DNA of 64,000 nucleotides, from positions 1 to 64,000 of the forward strand of contig JBMFQR010000005.1 in assembly GCA_049968515.1 (NCBI GenBank). The letters run 5' to 3'. Under the pieces are notes generated by a model. That model had not been told where the DNA came from and ran no database searches. It saw nothing but the letters and a program-made list of their open reading frames with translations. Shown here piece after piece: positions 49,659 to 58,041 of the stretch. Within the stretch, counting starts at the first letter, position 1. Every line of letters starts with the position of its first letter. The position numbers were made by a program, and so were the translations under genes. Source of the DNA: JAOACQ01 sp049968515. GTDB taxonomy: Bacteria; Spirochaetota; Brevinematia; Brevinematales; JAOACQ01.

Positions 49659-49687
49659 TCTATAATTGTGTAACTTGCCTTTGGCAA
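49659..49687 (-). promoter_or_regulatory. Promoter of the repeat array and tRNA-Thr
   Basis: On the minus strand TTGCCA (49682-49687) and TATAGA (49659-49664) are 17 bases apart. Its placement just before copy 4 means the array would be transcribed as a leader of about 250 bases ahead of the tRNA. The -35 box overlaps a small inverted repeat TTGCC/GGCAA. Confidence 0.5.
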
Positions 49688-49698
49688 CTTACAATATA

Positions 49699-50910
49699 TT
49701 ATATTTCATCGAGCAAATAGGTTACAAGGCCATCCTTGAGCTTTGGCTCAAACCAGGTCGACTTCGGCGGCATAATCCTCCCCATATCCGAAACCTTCAT
49801 CAAATCATTGATATCAACAGGGTAAAGAAAAAAAACAGCTATGGCTTTTTTCTCCTTAACCATCTTTATAATAATCTTCTCTGAATCTTTACCCCCCATA
49901 AAGGCAATATCTTTTGAATTTCTCGGATCTTCAATCCCCAATATTTTACTGAAAACCTCATTTTGCAGTATACTAACATCAAGCCCATTTAAAATATCAT
50001 CCGTTTTGTCTCTAAAATGTAATAGAAAACTCTTATTCCCAATAAAAATGCCTATCTCACCCTTCCTCTGGGGAATTGCATTTTTAGTTTCAACCAAATC
50101 AAAATTCTTTGAGAGCTCTTCCAGAAATCTTTTCTCACTAATTTTCATATTAAGAAGAACTCTATTATATGAAAGAATTGTTACCTCATCAGAGGGAAAA
50201 ACCACAGCCATAAAATAACCGTAAGAGTTTTCTTTTCTTCCATTTTTATTCCAGACATTAACTGCTGAGGCAGCTCTATGGTGACCATCTGCAATATAAA
50301 AGGAATCAATATTCTCAAAGTATTTTCTAATACTTAATATATCCTCCTCCATAGAAATCTTCCAGAGTTTATAATTTACCCCCTCACTATCCTCAAAGCT
50401 GTAATCAGGATAATCCTTTTGAAATTCTCCAATCAAACTTTTAAAATCTCCATTATTCCTGAAAAACAAAAAAACAGGGCCTGTGTCTGCCTTTGTCTCA
50501 AAGATATGCCTTGTCCTGTCCTCTTCTTTGTCAAAATGTGTTAACTCATGTTTTTTAATAAGCCCTCTTTCATAATCCTCACATCTTACAAGGCAATATA
50601 TTCCATTTTGAACCCTTCCATTTTTATTCTGTGAGATAAGATAAAAGGATGGGGATGAATCAGGCAAAAGCACCTTTTCATCAATAAAATCAACCAACAT
50701 TTCTCTGGCTTTTTTATAAACACATTCTTCATATTCCCCTACTTCATTACCAAATTCAGCATCACTTCTGGTAATTCTCAAAAATGAGAGTTTATTTTCA
50801 GCAATGAGTTTTCTTACCTCTTCCCTTGTAACGACATCATAAGGTGGAGAAACAACTTTTTCAACAATACTTCCCTCTGGAAGCAAGCCCTTAAAGGGTT
50901 TAATGTCCAA
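49699..50910 (-). CDS. DUF1015 family protein
   Basis: A 403-residue member of DUF1015, a family found in spirochaetes, clostridia and archaea, sometimes named SerB-like without proof. Family motifs are PFKGLLP at the start, SPPYDVV, and FYIADGHHRAASA near residue 195. The start codon is TTG at 50910, with AGGAGGG placed correctly in front. No membrane or signal segments are present. It lies about 100 bases downstream of the RNase R gene and may be the last gene of that operon. The function is unknown. Confidence 0.85.
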   Translation of the reverse strand: MDIKPFKGLLPEGSIVEKVVSPPYDVVTREEVRKLIAENKLSFLRITRSDAEFGNEVGEYEECVYKKAREMLVDFIDEKVLLPDSSPSFYLISQNKNGRVQNGIYCLVRCEDYERGLIKKHELTHFDKEEDRTRHIFETKADTGPVFLFFRNNGDFKSLIGEFQKDYPDYSFEDSEGVNYKLWKISMEEDILSIRKYFENIDSFYIADGHHRAASAVNVWNKNGRKENSYGYFMAVVFPSDEVTILSYNRVLLNMKISEKRFLEELSKNFDLVETKNAIPQRKGEIGIFIGNKSFLLHFRDKTDDILNGLDVSILQNEVFSKILGIEDPRNSKDIAFMGGKDSEKIIIKMVKEKKAIAVFFLYPVDINDLMKVSDMGRIMPPKSTWFEPKLKDGLVTYLLDEI

Positions 50911-51007
50911 GCCAACCCTCCTGAAGAGTTATAGACGAATTATAATAACATAAAAGACAAAATTTTTCCAGAAATGGCAATTTTTACTCAGATTTGCAGG
51001 AAAGTTT

Positions 51008-52750
51008 TCATTTTTCGACAAGTCTCAAATCCAGAAAGCCCCTTTCAATCTTCACACTTAATATTTCAACTTTAACTCTGTCACCCACAGTAAAGCGTCT
51101 CTTCGTTCTTTTGCCAGTGGCACAATAGTTTGCTTCATCAAATAAATAATAATCATCCTCTATATCAGAAAATCTTATCATTCCTTCTATACCATATTTT
51201 TCTATCTGCACAAATAAACCCATATCTATAATTCCAGATATAACACCGTTGAATTTTTTGCCCTCCATACCTTTCAGAAATCTCAGGGATTTAATCTTAT
51301 AAAATTCTCGCTCCATCTCCATCGCTACCCTTTCAGTATTTGAAATGTGACTTGCTATTCTGGACAATTCTTCCTTTGAGTAAGGTAATGGTTTGTCCTT
51401 CTCAAATAGAAAATGCTTTACAAGCCTGTGAACAATAAGATCAGCATATCTTCTGATTGGAGAGGTAAAATGTGTGTAAAATTCAAACCCAAGCCCATAA
51501 TGACCGAAATTCTCGGTATGATATCTTGCCTGTTGCATCGACCTGAGCAAGATATAATTTATGAGTTCTCTATGTGGTTTATCCCTTACCTCAGCAAGAA
51601 TTTTCTGTATATCAAATGGAGTGGGAATTGGTGTCCCCTCTACCTTATGACCCAGTTTAAGTGCAATCCGTAAAAACCCTCTGAGTTTTCCTTCTTCCGG
51701 CTCTTCATGAACTCGATAAAGGGAAATGTCTTTTTCTGAGAGAAAAGTCGCAATACATTTGTTTGCAACAAGCATAAACTCTTCAATTACCCTTTCAGAA
51801 TCCATTCTCTCCTTCAACCATACCCTTGTTGGCTCATCATTTTCATCAAGTTCTATTTTCTGCTCTTTGAAATCAAAGTCAATACTACCCTCTTTTATTC
51901 TCTTTCTATAAAGTATTCTAAATAGCTTATTCATCTCATCAAGGGCATCTTTTAACTCTCTATCCTCTAATTCTGTCCTACCATCAAAATAACTCTGTAC
52001 ATAGTCATAAGTAAGCCTGTATCTTGACCTGATAATGGTAGGTTTGATTACATAATTTCTTATTTCACCAGATCTATCAATATTCATAATGACAGAAAAA
52101 GTAAGCTTATCTTCATCGGGATTCAAACTGCAAAGTTTATTTGAGAGGACAAATGGAAACATTGGTACCACTTTATTAATAAAGTAATAACTGTTTCCTC
52201 TTTTCTTTGCCTCTTTATCAAGCTTTGTGTTTTTCTTGACATAATGGGAAACATCGGCAATGTGAACACCAAGTATCCAGCCATCTCTGTCTTTTTCTAT
52301 TGAAACCGCATCATCCAGATCCTTAGCGTCAGCTCCATCTATAGTAAATATCATCCTGTCTCTTAAATCAAGCCTGCCCTTTTCTCTTATTTCTAAATTA
52401 AGGCTTTCCGCTTCTTTTAATACACTCTCAGGAAACTCCCTTCTTATTTTGTATTTATCAGTTATGATATAAAAGTCATCAACAGGAAAGGTCTTCTTTT
52501 TCTCTCTTAAAGTTCTTGTTTTCTTTTTCTTTACCTCTTTTTTAGCGGAGGGCTCTTTTGCAAAAAAAAGATTGTTTTCCTTATCAAAGAAAAGCTCACG
52601 GTTCTTCAAAAGACTTGATAAAAGCCTGTTTGCTCTCTTTTTTTCAGACTCACTTTTCAGGTTTAAAATCTGAAAGATACTCTCAACACTTATAGGTGAA
52701 TATTTTTTTACAAGTTTTATGATATCTTTTCTTTTCACGTCTAATCTCAA
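51008..52750 (-). CDS. rnr: Ribonuclease R, short form lacking cold-shock domains
   Basis: A 3'-5' exoribonuclease of the RNB family. The catalytic domain has TIDGADAKDLDDAVSIEKD with the metal-binding aspartates, then YRVHEEPEEGKL and HFTSPIRRYADLIVHRL. An S1 domain lies at about 495-578. The N-terminal winged helix (about 1-50) is followed directly by a Lys-rich linker. The two cold-shock domains of standard RNase R are missing, so the protein is 580 residues instead of about 700 or more. The start is uncertain: TTG 52750 or GTG 52738, neither with a clear ribosome site. It lies six bases behind the PP2C gene. Confidence 0.88.
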   Translation of the reverse strand: MRLDVKRKDIIKLVKKYSPISVESIFQILNLKSESEKKRANRLLSSLLKNRELFFDKENNLFFAKEPSAKKEVKKKKTRTLREKKKTFPVDDFYIITDKYKIRREFPESVLKEAESLNLEIREKGRLDLRDRMIFTIDGADAKDLDDAVSIEKDRDGWILGVHIADVSHYVKKNTKLDKEAKKRGNSYYFINKVVPMFPFVLSNKLCSLNPDEDKLTFSVIMNIDRSGEIRNYVIKPTIIRSRYRLTYDYVQSYFDGRTELEDRELKDALDEMNKLFRILYRKRIKEGSIDFDFKEQKIELDENDEPTRVWLKERMDSERVIEEFMLVANKCIATFLSEKDISLYRVHEEPEEGKLRGFLRIALKLGHKVEGTPIPTPFDIQKILAEVRDKPHRELINYILLRSMQQARYHTENFGHYGLGFEFYTHFTSPIRRYADLIVHRLVKHFLFEKDKPLPYSKEELSRIASHISNTERVAMEMEREFYKIKSLRFLKGMEGKKFNGVISGIIDMGLFVQIEKYGIEGMIRFSDIEDDYYLFDEANYCATGKRTKRRFTVGDRVKVEILSVKIERGFLDLRLVEK

Positions 52751-52756
52751 TTATTA

Positions 52757-54511
52757 TCACGGCTTTTTAACGACAACAACCGTCATATCATCCCATTGAG
52801 GTGTATTTTTTGACCATTCCTCAACTTCTCTGAAGATTGAACTGACGATGGTATGAGCATTCGTGGCTGCATAATTCTTTAAAATCTTTTTTACCCTCTC
52901 AAGACCAAAAACCTCACCCGCTGTATTTATAGCATCTACAACTCCATCCGTAAGGCATATAATGATGTCCTGTGATTCAAGCTTTATTTCAGAATAGTCA
53001 TATATTTCTTTCCTGTTAATTCCGAGAGGAATTCCCTTGGATTTTAAAGGAATTAGCTCATTCTGGCTTGTTCTGTAAATATATTGAAGATTATGTCCTG
53101 CATTTGAGTAGTATAAAACTGACTTTTCCATATCAATAATGCCATAGAAAAGAGTTACAAACATTCCTACCCTTGAGTCATCAACAAGTATCTCATTCGC
53201 TCTCTTTAACATCTCATCAGGCCTGTCTATACTATAAGCATAGGCCTTAATCACACTTCTTGAAACTGCCATATACAGTGAGGCTGGCAACCCCTTTCCA
53301 GAGACATCTCCAATTACAATCCCAACCCTTGAAGGAGAAAGTTTGTAAATATCATAAAAATCGCCACTCACAATCTCTGCCGACTTCATTTTCGCATAGA
53401 TAGATATATTCTGATAATCCCTGAAATTGCTTATGAGTAAAGCATTCTGTATCATTTTCATTACTTCTATTTCTTTTTTTAACTTTTCATTTTCAATTCT
53501 TTCCTGATAACTTAAAATTGCCTGATATGCCTGTCCTACCTGATTTGCAATGGTCTGAAGCAACTTTGCCATTTTATCAGTATATTTCACTCCCTTTTTG
53601 GGTTCGGAAATATTTATCACACCTATCGGAATATTCTGCACCTTTATAGGTGCAGAAATGAAGCCCCTGCTTTTGTATCTGAAACGCTTGTTTTTACTTA
53701 TACCCTGTCTCTCTATGTCATTTGAAAAAATAGCCTTGCCTTCATTCAAAACAAGGTTGGAAATTTTTTCAACATAATATATTGCATTCTCAGTTTTTGA
53801 AACTATATCTTCCGGAATCCCTGTTGCAGCTTCTATATAAAGCTTTCCAGTCTCTTCATTTATTAGCATTATAGAAATTCTTTCTGATTGAAAGATTTTT
53901 CCCAATAAACCTATAACCTTATTAAAAAGATCTTTTTTATTGTAAATAGAGTTCGTCAAATTAGAAATCTGATAGAGACACTCCATTTCTCTTGCTCTAT
54001 CACATGACTTCTTATAAAGGAGTGCATTGGAAATAGCTAAAGCTGCTTGTTCTGCAAATTGCTTTAAGATAACAATATCATCCTCATCAAATTTCCCCTT
54101 TGCAGGATTCATCACTTCTATTACTCCAATTGTCACACCCTTATTAATGAGTGGCATTGCAACAAGACACCTTGTTTTCAGCTTCGTGACAGCATCAACC
54201 TCTGGATAAAACCTCTCATCCTTTTCTACATTCTCAACCACCACAGGCTCTTTATTTTCCGCTGCATAACCTGCTATCCCCTTCCCCCTTGGAATTATTA
54301 AATCTCGCAGTACATCACTACTCTCACCAAATGCAACCTCAAAATGCAAATCTCCAGTCTGTGGATTTCTCAAAAGAATAGAAGCACCCTCTGCATCAAG
54401 TAAAACACCTGCATAATGAGAAATATCCTTCAAAATACTTTTTACATCCTTTATGGAATTAATCTTCTGGTTAATATCTAAAATTGCCTGAAAGTTACTT
54501 ATTTCCAACAT
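52757..54511 (-). CDS. GAF-GAF-PP2C (SpoIIE-type) phosphatase
   Basis: A 584-residue serine phosphatase with two N-terminal GAF domains (about 10-165, IPRGKGIAGYAAENKEP, and 190-340), a coiled linker and a SpoIIE-type PP2C domain from about 360. The metal-site motifs IVSGDFYDIYKL, VIGDVSGKGLPASL and DGVVDAIN are intact, so it should be active. Such enzymes act on anti-sigma factor antagonists; no such partner is nearby. The ATG follows AGAGG. The gene lies 15 bases after the Fe-ADH-like gene. Confidence 0.9.
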   Translation of the reverse strand: MLEISNFQAILDINQKINSIKDVKSILKDISHYAGVLLDAEGASILLRNPQTGDLHFEVAFGESSDVLRDLIIPRGKGIAGYAAENKEPVVVENVEKDERFYPEVDAVTKLKTRCLVAMPLINKGVTIGVIEVMNPAKGKFDEDDIVILKQFAEQAALAISNALLYKKSCDRAREMECLYQISNLTNSIYNKKDLFNKVIGLLGKIFQSERISIMLINEETGKLYIEAATGIPEDIVSKTENAIYYVEKISNLVLNEGKAIFSNDIERQGISKNKRFRYKSRGFISAPIKVQNIPIGVINISEPKKGVKYTDKMAKLLQTIANQVGQAYQAILSYQERIENEKLKKEIEVMKMIQNALLISNFRDYQNISIYAKMKSAEIVSGDFYDIYKLSPSRVGIVIGDVSGKGLPASLYMAVSRSVIKAYAYSIDRPDEMLKRANEILVDDSRVGMFVTLFYGIIDMEKSVLYYSNAGHNLQYIYRTSQNELIPLKSKGIPLGINRKEIYDYSEIKLESQDIIICLTDGVVDAINTAGEVFGLERVKKILKNYAATNAHTIVSSIFREVEEWSKNTPQWDDMTVVVVKKP

Positions 54512-54526
54512 AGATTACCTCTAAGT

Positions 54527-55672
54527 TTACATTGCCGCAGAAAATATTTCCGAAATCTCATTTCTTCCAGCCGGTCTCGGAATATAATTCAAAAATTCAT
54601 ACTGAGAGGCTACTTTTGCGGCATTATCAATTTTGTCCTCTGTAACATTATATTCTGACAACCTCGGCGGAATATGTAACTCAAGCATAAGCTTTCTTAT
54701 GGCCTCAATAGCCATAATGGCTGCTTCAATGACAGTAACCTCAGCTACCTTTTCTCCAAGGGCAAGAGCTATCTGAATAAATCTGTTTGCAGCCGCTGTA
54801 AGGTTAAACTCCATTATGTGAGGCAACATTACTGTTGTCGCTGTAGTTGAAGAAATACCAGTCACAGTCTCAAGACCCATCCCGCACGCTGCACATAATC
54901 CGCAGGACGAAAAGCATGTTGATAAAGATGCCAGTAATGCACCTACAGAAAGGTTACCCTTCAGCTTTGTGTTGGCGGGTTCCAATGCAAGCCTTTTTAA
55001 ATTCACACTGATATATTCAATTGCCTTTAAACTAAAAGAATCTGAAATCGGATTTGCCTTTTTTGAAATATATGAATCAAAGGCATAAGCAAGTGCCTCA
55101 AGACTTGAATATACAACGTCATTTAATGGTACATCTTCGGTAATGGATGGATCAATAATTACAACACTCGCTATGGAATCTTTATCAGAGTAAGGCTTTC
55201 TTATTTTATCTGTTTCATCTATCACATATGTAACAGGCATTAAACCCCAGTTGATAGTCTGTACAACAGGTATTTCAATATATTTTACTTTTTTAATCGC
55301 AAGTCTTTTATAGCCCTTCAAACCTTCTTCAGTGGTTTCCTGTGTGCTGAACTGGGCAATACATTTAGCAACAGAAAGGACATTGCTACTACCTATTCCT
55401 ATGACCACATCGGCTCTTCCGCCCTTTGTTATATTAACTCCCTCAAAAAGCTCCTTTGTGGTGGCATTTGAAGGAATTTCATAAATTATTACATCATATG
55501 CATAGCCTTCAATAAGCCTCTTTATTTTCTGTGTAATACCATATTCAGAAGCTTTCTTCTCGGCAACAATAACAACCTTTTCCTGATTTGGTGTAGCATA
55601 CTCGGAAAGCCTTTGAAGGCTCTCATTACCATAAAGAATTAAAGATGGAACCTGAAAATCAAGTACCGGCAT
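54527..55672 (-). CDS. Iron-alcohol-dehydrogenase-like protein lacking the metal ligands
   Basis: A 381-residue protein with the fold of group III Fe-dependent alcohol dehydrogenases. The N-terminal nucleotide-binding region has VVIGIGSSNVLSVAK in place of GGGS-ID-AK. The C-terminal helical domain keeps the framework (SYISKKANPISDSFSLKAIEYI, VMLPHIMEFN). The ligand Asp and His of the usual DALTHAIE motif read EALAYAFD, and the two later His positions read Cys or Gly (CAACGMGLE) and Ser (GISSTTATT). A normal alcohol dehydrogenase activity is therefore unlikely. The ATG follows GAGG. It lies in a row of minus-strand genes for envelope and signalling. Confidence 0.75.
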   Translation of the reverse strand: MPVLDFQVPSLILYGNESLQRLSEYATPNQEKVVIVAEKKASEYGITQKIKRLIEGYAYDVIIYEIPSNATTKELFEGVNITKGGRADVVIGIGSSNVLSVAKCIAQFSTQETTEEGLKGYKRLAIKKVKYIEIPVVQTINWGLMPVTYVIDETDKIRKPYSDKDSIASVVIIDPSITEDVPLNDVVYSSLEALAYAFDSYISKKANPISDSFSLKAIEYISVNLKRLALEPANTKLKGNLSVGALLASLSTCFSSCGLCAACGMGLETVTGISSTTATTVMLPHIMEFNLTAAANRFIQIALALGEKVAEVTVIEAAIMAIEAIRKLMLELHIPPRLSEYNVTEDKIDNAAKVASQYEFLNYIPRPAGRNEISEIFSAAM

Positions 55673-55720
55673 TCATAACCTCAGAACTTTTAAATAAATT
55701 ATCGGAAACCACTATCCAAA

Positions 55721-56248
55721 TTATAAAGCCAAACTTTTATAAAATAAATTTCCCAGTACACCAACTATTATTCCAGTAATAATACCAACCATTGAAAAAA
55801 GAGAAATCAAAAAAATATTTGAGTTTGTAAATCCAAAAAATATTATTATCCAGATACTCTGACCAATAATGTGAAAGAATGCACCAATAACTGAAATTCC
55901 AATTAGAGATGCCTTTTTAAATAAAATTCTTGCTATATACATTGCACCCCATGATGTCAAACCGCCAGAAAGACTTAACAGAAAGGCAAGCGTCAAAAGA
56001 CTTCCTGTCATAAGTGACGAAATAAAAATCCTGCTCAATAATACAAAAAATGCAAGGAGAGCTCTCTTTTCATTAATTAGAATCAGCGTTATAAGATTGG
56101 CCATACCCAGCTTAATCAAAAATGGCCCTGTCAAAATAGCATCGATTACAGAAAGCAAACTTGACACAGCTGTAAGAAAAGCAATAATATTAAGTTTTTC
56201 CTCTTTACTCAGAGTATTATAGTTCCTCACATCATTCAGTAATTGCAT
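55721..56248 (-). CDS. Gx transporter / heptaprenyl diphosphate synthase component I family membrane protein
   Basis: A 175-residue integral membrane protein with about five helices (LTAVSSLLSVIDAILTG, ALLAFFVLLSRIFISSLMTG, LGVLGNL region at the end). The sequence and the overlap with a NusG-II gene match the Gx_TrS family, often called heptaprenyl diphosphate synthase component I. Its true role is not settled; a transport role is likely. It overlaps the NusG-II gene by 17 bases. Confidence 0.82.
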   Translation of the reverse strand: MQLLNDVRNYNTLSKEEKLNIIAFLTAVSSLLSVIDAILTGPFLIKLGMANLITLILINEKRALLAFFVLLSRIFISSLMTGSLLTLAFLLSLSGGLTSWGAMYIARILFKKASLIGISVIGAFFHIIGQSIWIIIFFGFTNSNIFLISLFSMVGIITGIIVGVLGNLFYKSLAL

Positions 56249-56600
56249 CTATTCCATCCCTTTCACTTCCTTCTATCTTTATGTTAATCATGTTTGGCAT
56301 ACAGGTTATGCTATCATTCACCCTTGAAATCTTAAATCTCTTACAAATTTTCTTAGGACAATTAGTCTCGGTAACCTTCACGGTACCGTTCTTGATTTCA
56401 ACTTCAAAATTCCCAAGTAAACCTTTTACCCTGACAATTCTGTCCCTGTCGAGAGAGTAACTATAATTACCATAAGGAGTTGAAATTAACACTCTCTTTC
56501 CCTGCTCTCCCTTTGAGGCATAAAAAAAACCAGCAAAACAACATAGAAGAAGAAAAATAATTATGAGTAAATCTGATATATTAAGCTTATTTTCTGACAT
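56232..56600 (-). CDS. NusG domain II-containing membrane protein
   Basis: A 122-residue protein with one N-terminal helix (LLIIIFLLLCCFAGFFYA) and an extracytoplasmic NusG_II domain (YGNYSYSLDRDRIVRVKG, VTETNCPKKICKRFKISR). These small proteins usually sit next to Gx_TrS genes, as here, in firmicutes and spirochaetes. The start is ATG 56600 (MSENKLN), one base after the stop of the SurA-like gene. Two cysteines in NCPKKIC might form a disulfide. The function is not known. Confidence 0.82.
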   Translation of the reverse strand: MSENKLNISDLLIIIFLLLCCFAGFFYASKGEQGKRVLISTPYGNYSYSLDRDRIVRVKGLLGNFEVEIKNGTVKVTETNCPKKICKRFKISRVNDSITCMPNMINIKIEGSERDGIDAITE

Positions 56601-56601
56601 C

Positions 56602-57462
56602 TTACTCAAAAAGCAAAGAAACATCAAGGTATTCTATTTTTGCCTTTTCCATAAGCTCTTCAAGTATTTTCTGCCTGAGTTCAGTTTTTGCCTGATTTAT
56701 AAGATACTCAGCAAGATCCTTTTTTATCTCCTCATAAGAAGGCTTTCTGCCAATTTTTCTTTCAATAATCTTGTAAATGAAATATCCAGTTTCCAGCTTT
56801 AAAGTAAAAGTGCCATCGGTTATTAAATCCTGAGCTATTGCCTCAAATAGCTCAGCAGGAAGCTTATATTCCGGAACCCCACTATGGAAAAAGTAGTCAA
56901 GATTGTCCTTTTTTAGCCTTCCATCTATTTCTTCAATCGAAGATAAACTTTTCAGGCTTTCTGAAACATCAACAGCATTATCTTCATTCTCAACGTAAAT
57001 CTCGTAAAACGTAATCATATCTGGCTCTTTTATAAACTCTTTATTGTTTTCATAAAAATCCCTCAATTCACTTTCAGTGAAGCTTATATCTCTTAAGCCG
57101 TGACTTGCAAGATATTGATTTATCATTTCTTCTTTTTTTATTTCATCAAAAAGACTTGCTTCATCAAGACCAAGTTGTTCAAGTTCATTTTTTAGTTCCT
57201 CTTCGGGACCGGCAGATTTAATATCATTCAATTTTAAAAGCACATCTTTATCACTGATAGTAATATTCTCCTTTTTTGCCTCCTGCAAAAGAACGACTCT
57301 CTCAATAAGTGAATTCAAAACCTCTGTCTTAATAAATTTTCTGTTTTCTTCTGTTATTTCAAAATTTTCATCTTCCTGTAATTCATAAATCACCCTTTTA
57401 TAAAAAGCATTAAACATCTCGTCGGTTATAACTTCTTCATTAACCATAACTATATCAGACAT
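56602..57462 (-). CDS. SurA N-domain/parvulin-like protein without a signal peptide
   Basis: A 286-residue protein. Residues about 1-150 resemble the SurA N-terminal chaperone domain (VNEEVITDEMFNAFYKRVIY, LNSLIERVVLLQEAKKENI). The second half (MITFYEIYVENEDN, YFFHSGVPEYKLPAELFEAI, FTLKLETGYFIYKIIERKIG) matches the parvulin prolyl isomerase fold. GGAGGGAGG lies before ATG 57462, so I use that start. The resulting protein has no signal peptide and would stay in the cytoplasm, unlike SurA. A longer frame upstream would add a hydrophobic start, but it lacks a ribosome site. Confidence 0.8.
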   Translation of the reverse strand: MSDIVMVNEEVITDEMFNAFYKRVIYELQEDENFEITEENRKFIKTEVLNSLIERVVLLQEAKKENITISDKDVLLKLNDIKSAGPEEELKNELEQLGLDEASLFDEIKKEEMINQYLASHGLRDISFTESELRDFYENNKEFIKEPDMITFYEIYVENEDNAVDVSESLKSLSSIEEIDGRLKKDNLDYFFHSGVPEYKLPAELFEAIAQDLITDGTFTLKLETGYFIYKIIERKIGRKPSYEEIKKDLAEYLINQAKTELRQKILEELMEKAKIEYLDVSLLFE

Positions 57463-57483
57463 TTTTATCCTCCCTCCAGAAAG

Positions 57484-57512
57484 ATTATAATGAGGAAGGT
57501 GAAAAAGTGCAA
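57484..57512 (-). promoter_or_regulatory. Promoter of the SurA-like operon
   Basis: On the minus strand TTGCAC (57507-57512) and TATAAT (57484-57489) are 17 bases apart. Its start is near 57477, ahead of the ribosome site at about 57470. It is divergent from the Rrf2 promoter 20 bases away. Confidence 0.6.
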
Positions 57513-57530
57513 AATAAATTACAAAAAATA

Positions 57531-57559
57531 TTGACATTTCAACCAGAAGAAATTATAAT
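57531..57559 (+). promoter_or_regulatory. Promoter of the rrf2-cysK-metY operon
   Basis: TTGACA (57531-57536) and TATAAT (57554-57559) are 17 bases apart, a perfect consensus. Transcription would start near 57566, inside the inverted repeat at 57562-57580. Confidence 0.75.
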
Positions 57560-57561
57560 TA

Positions 57562-57580
57562 TCATACTATTTTAGTATGA
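57562..57580. promoter_or_regulatory. Operator-like inverted repeat at the rrf2 start site
   Basis: TCATACT (57562-57568) and AGTATGA (57574-57580) form a perfect inverted repeat with a five-base spacer, lying over the predicted transcription start. This is where a repressor would block the operon, so autoregulation by the Rrf2 protein is likely. Confidence 0.55.
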
Positions 57581-57604
57581 ATAGTAGTAATTTTGGGAGA
57601 GACA

Positions 57605-58033
57605 ATGAAATTATCCACAAAGACAAGGTATGGTTTAAGGCTTTTAATTGGATTTGCACTCAGATACAATCATGGATTTGTCCAGTTAAACGAGGTTGCA
57701 AAGGCAGAAGGGATATCTGAAAAATATGCCGAACAGATAGTCCGATTACTTAAAGTGGGTGGAATTCTCATTTCTCAGCGAGGTGTTCAGGGTGGCTATA
57801 CTCTTGCCCAACATCCCCGGGAAATTACAGTCTTTAAAATATTTGAGGCACTTGAAGGTAAATTCAACATTATTGATTGTGGAAAATGTTTAAGGAAGGT
57901 TGATTGTGTGGCAAAAAAGGTATGGGGGAAACTTACAGAAAGTATGGTAAATACGCTAAAATCCATAACACTTCAGGATCTTGTAGATGAATATAAGGCA
58001 GAAAGGTCTAAAAATGTTTACTACGAAATATAG
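57605..58033 (+). CDS. Rrf2 family transcriptional regulator (CymR/IscR-like)
   Basis: A 142-residue winged-helix regulator. It begins KLSTKTRYGLRLLIGFA, the Rrf2 signature, with the recognition region ISEKYAEQIVRLLKVGGIL and wing ISQRGVQGGYTLA. Three cysteines lie close together in DCGKCLRKVDC, so an iron-sulfur cluster is possible, though CymR-type members work without one. The start is ATG 57605 after GGGAGAG. cysK follows eight bases behind the stop, as for CymR regulons of cysteine synthesis. The operator-like repeat in its promoter supports autoregulation. Confidence 0.9.
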   Translation: MKLSTKTRYGLRLLIGFALRYNHGFVQLNEVAKAEGISEKYAEQIVRLLKVGGILISQRGVQGGYTLAQHPREITVFKIFEALEGKFNIIDCGKCLRKVDCVAKKVWGKLTESMVNTLKSITLQDLVDEYKAERSKNVYYEI

Positions 58034-58041
58034 GAGGATTT

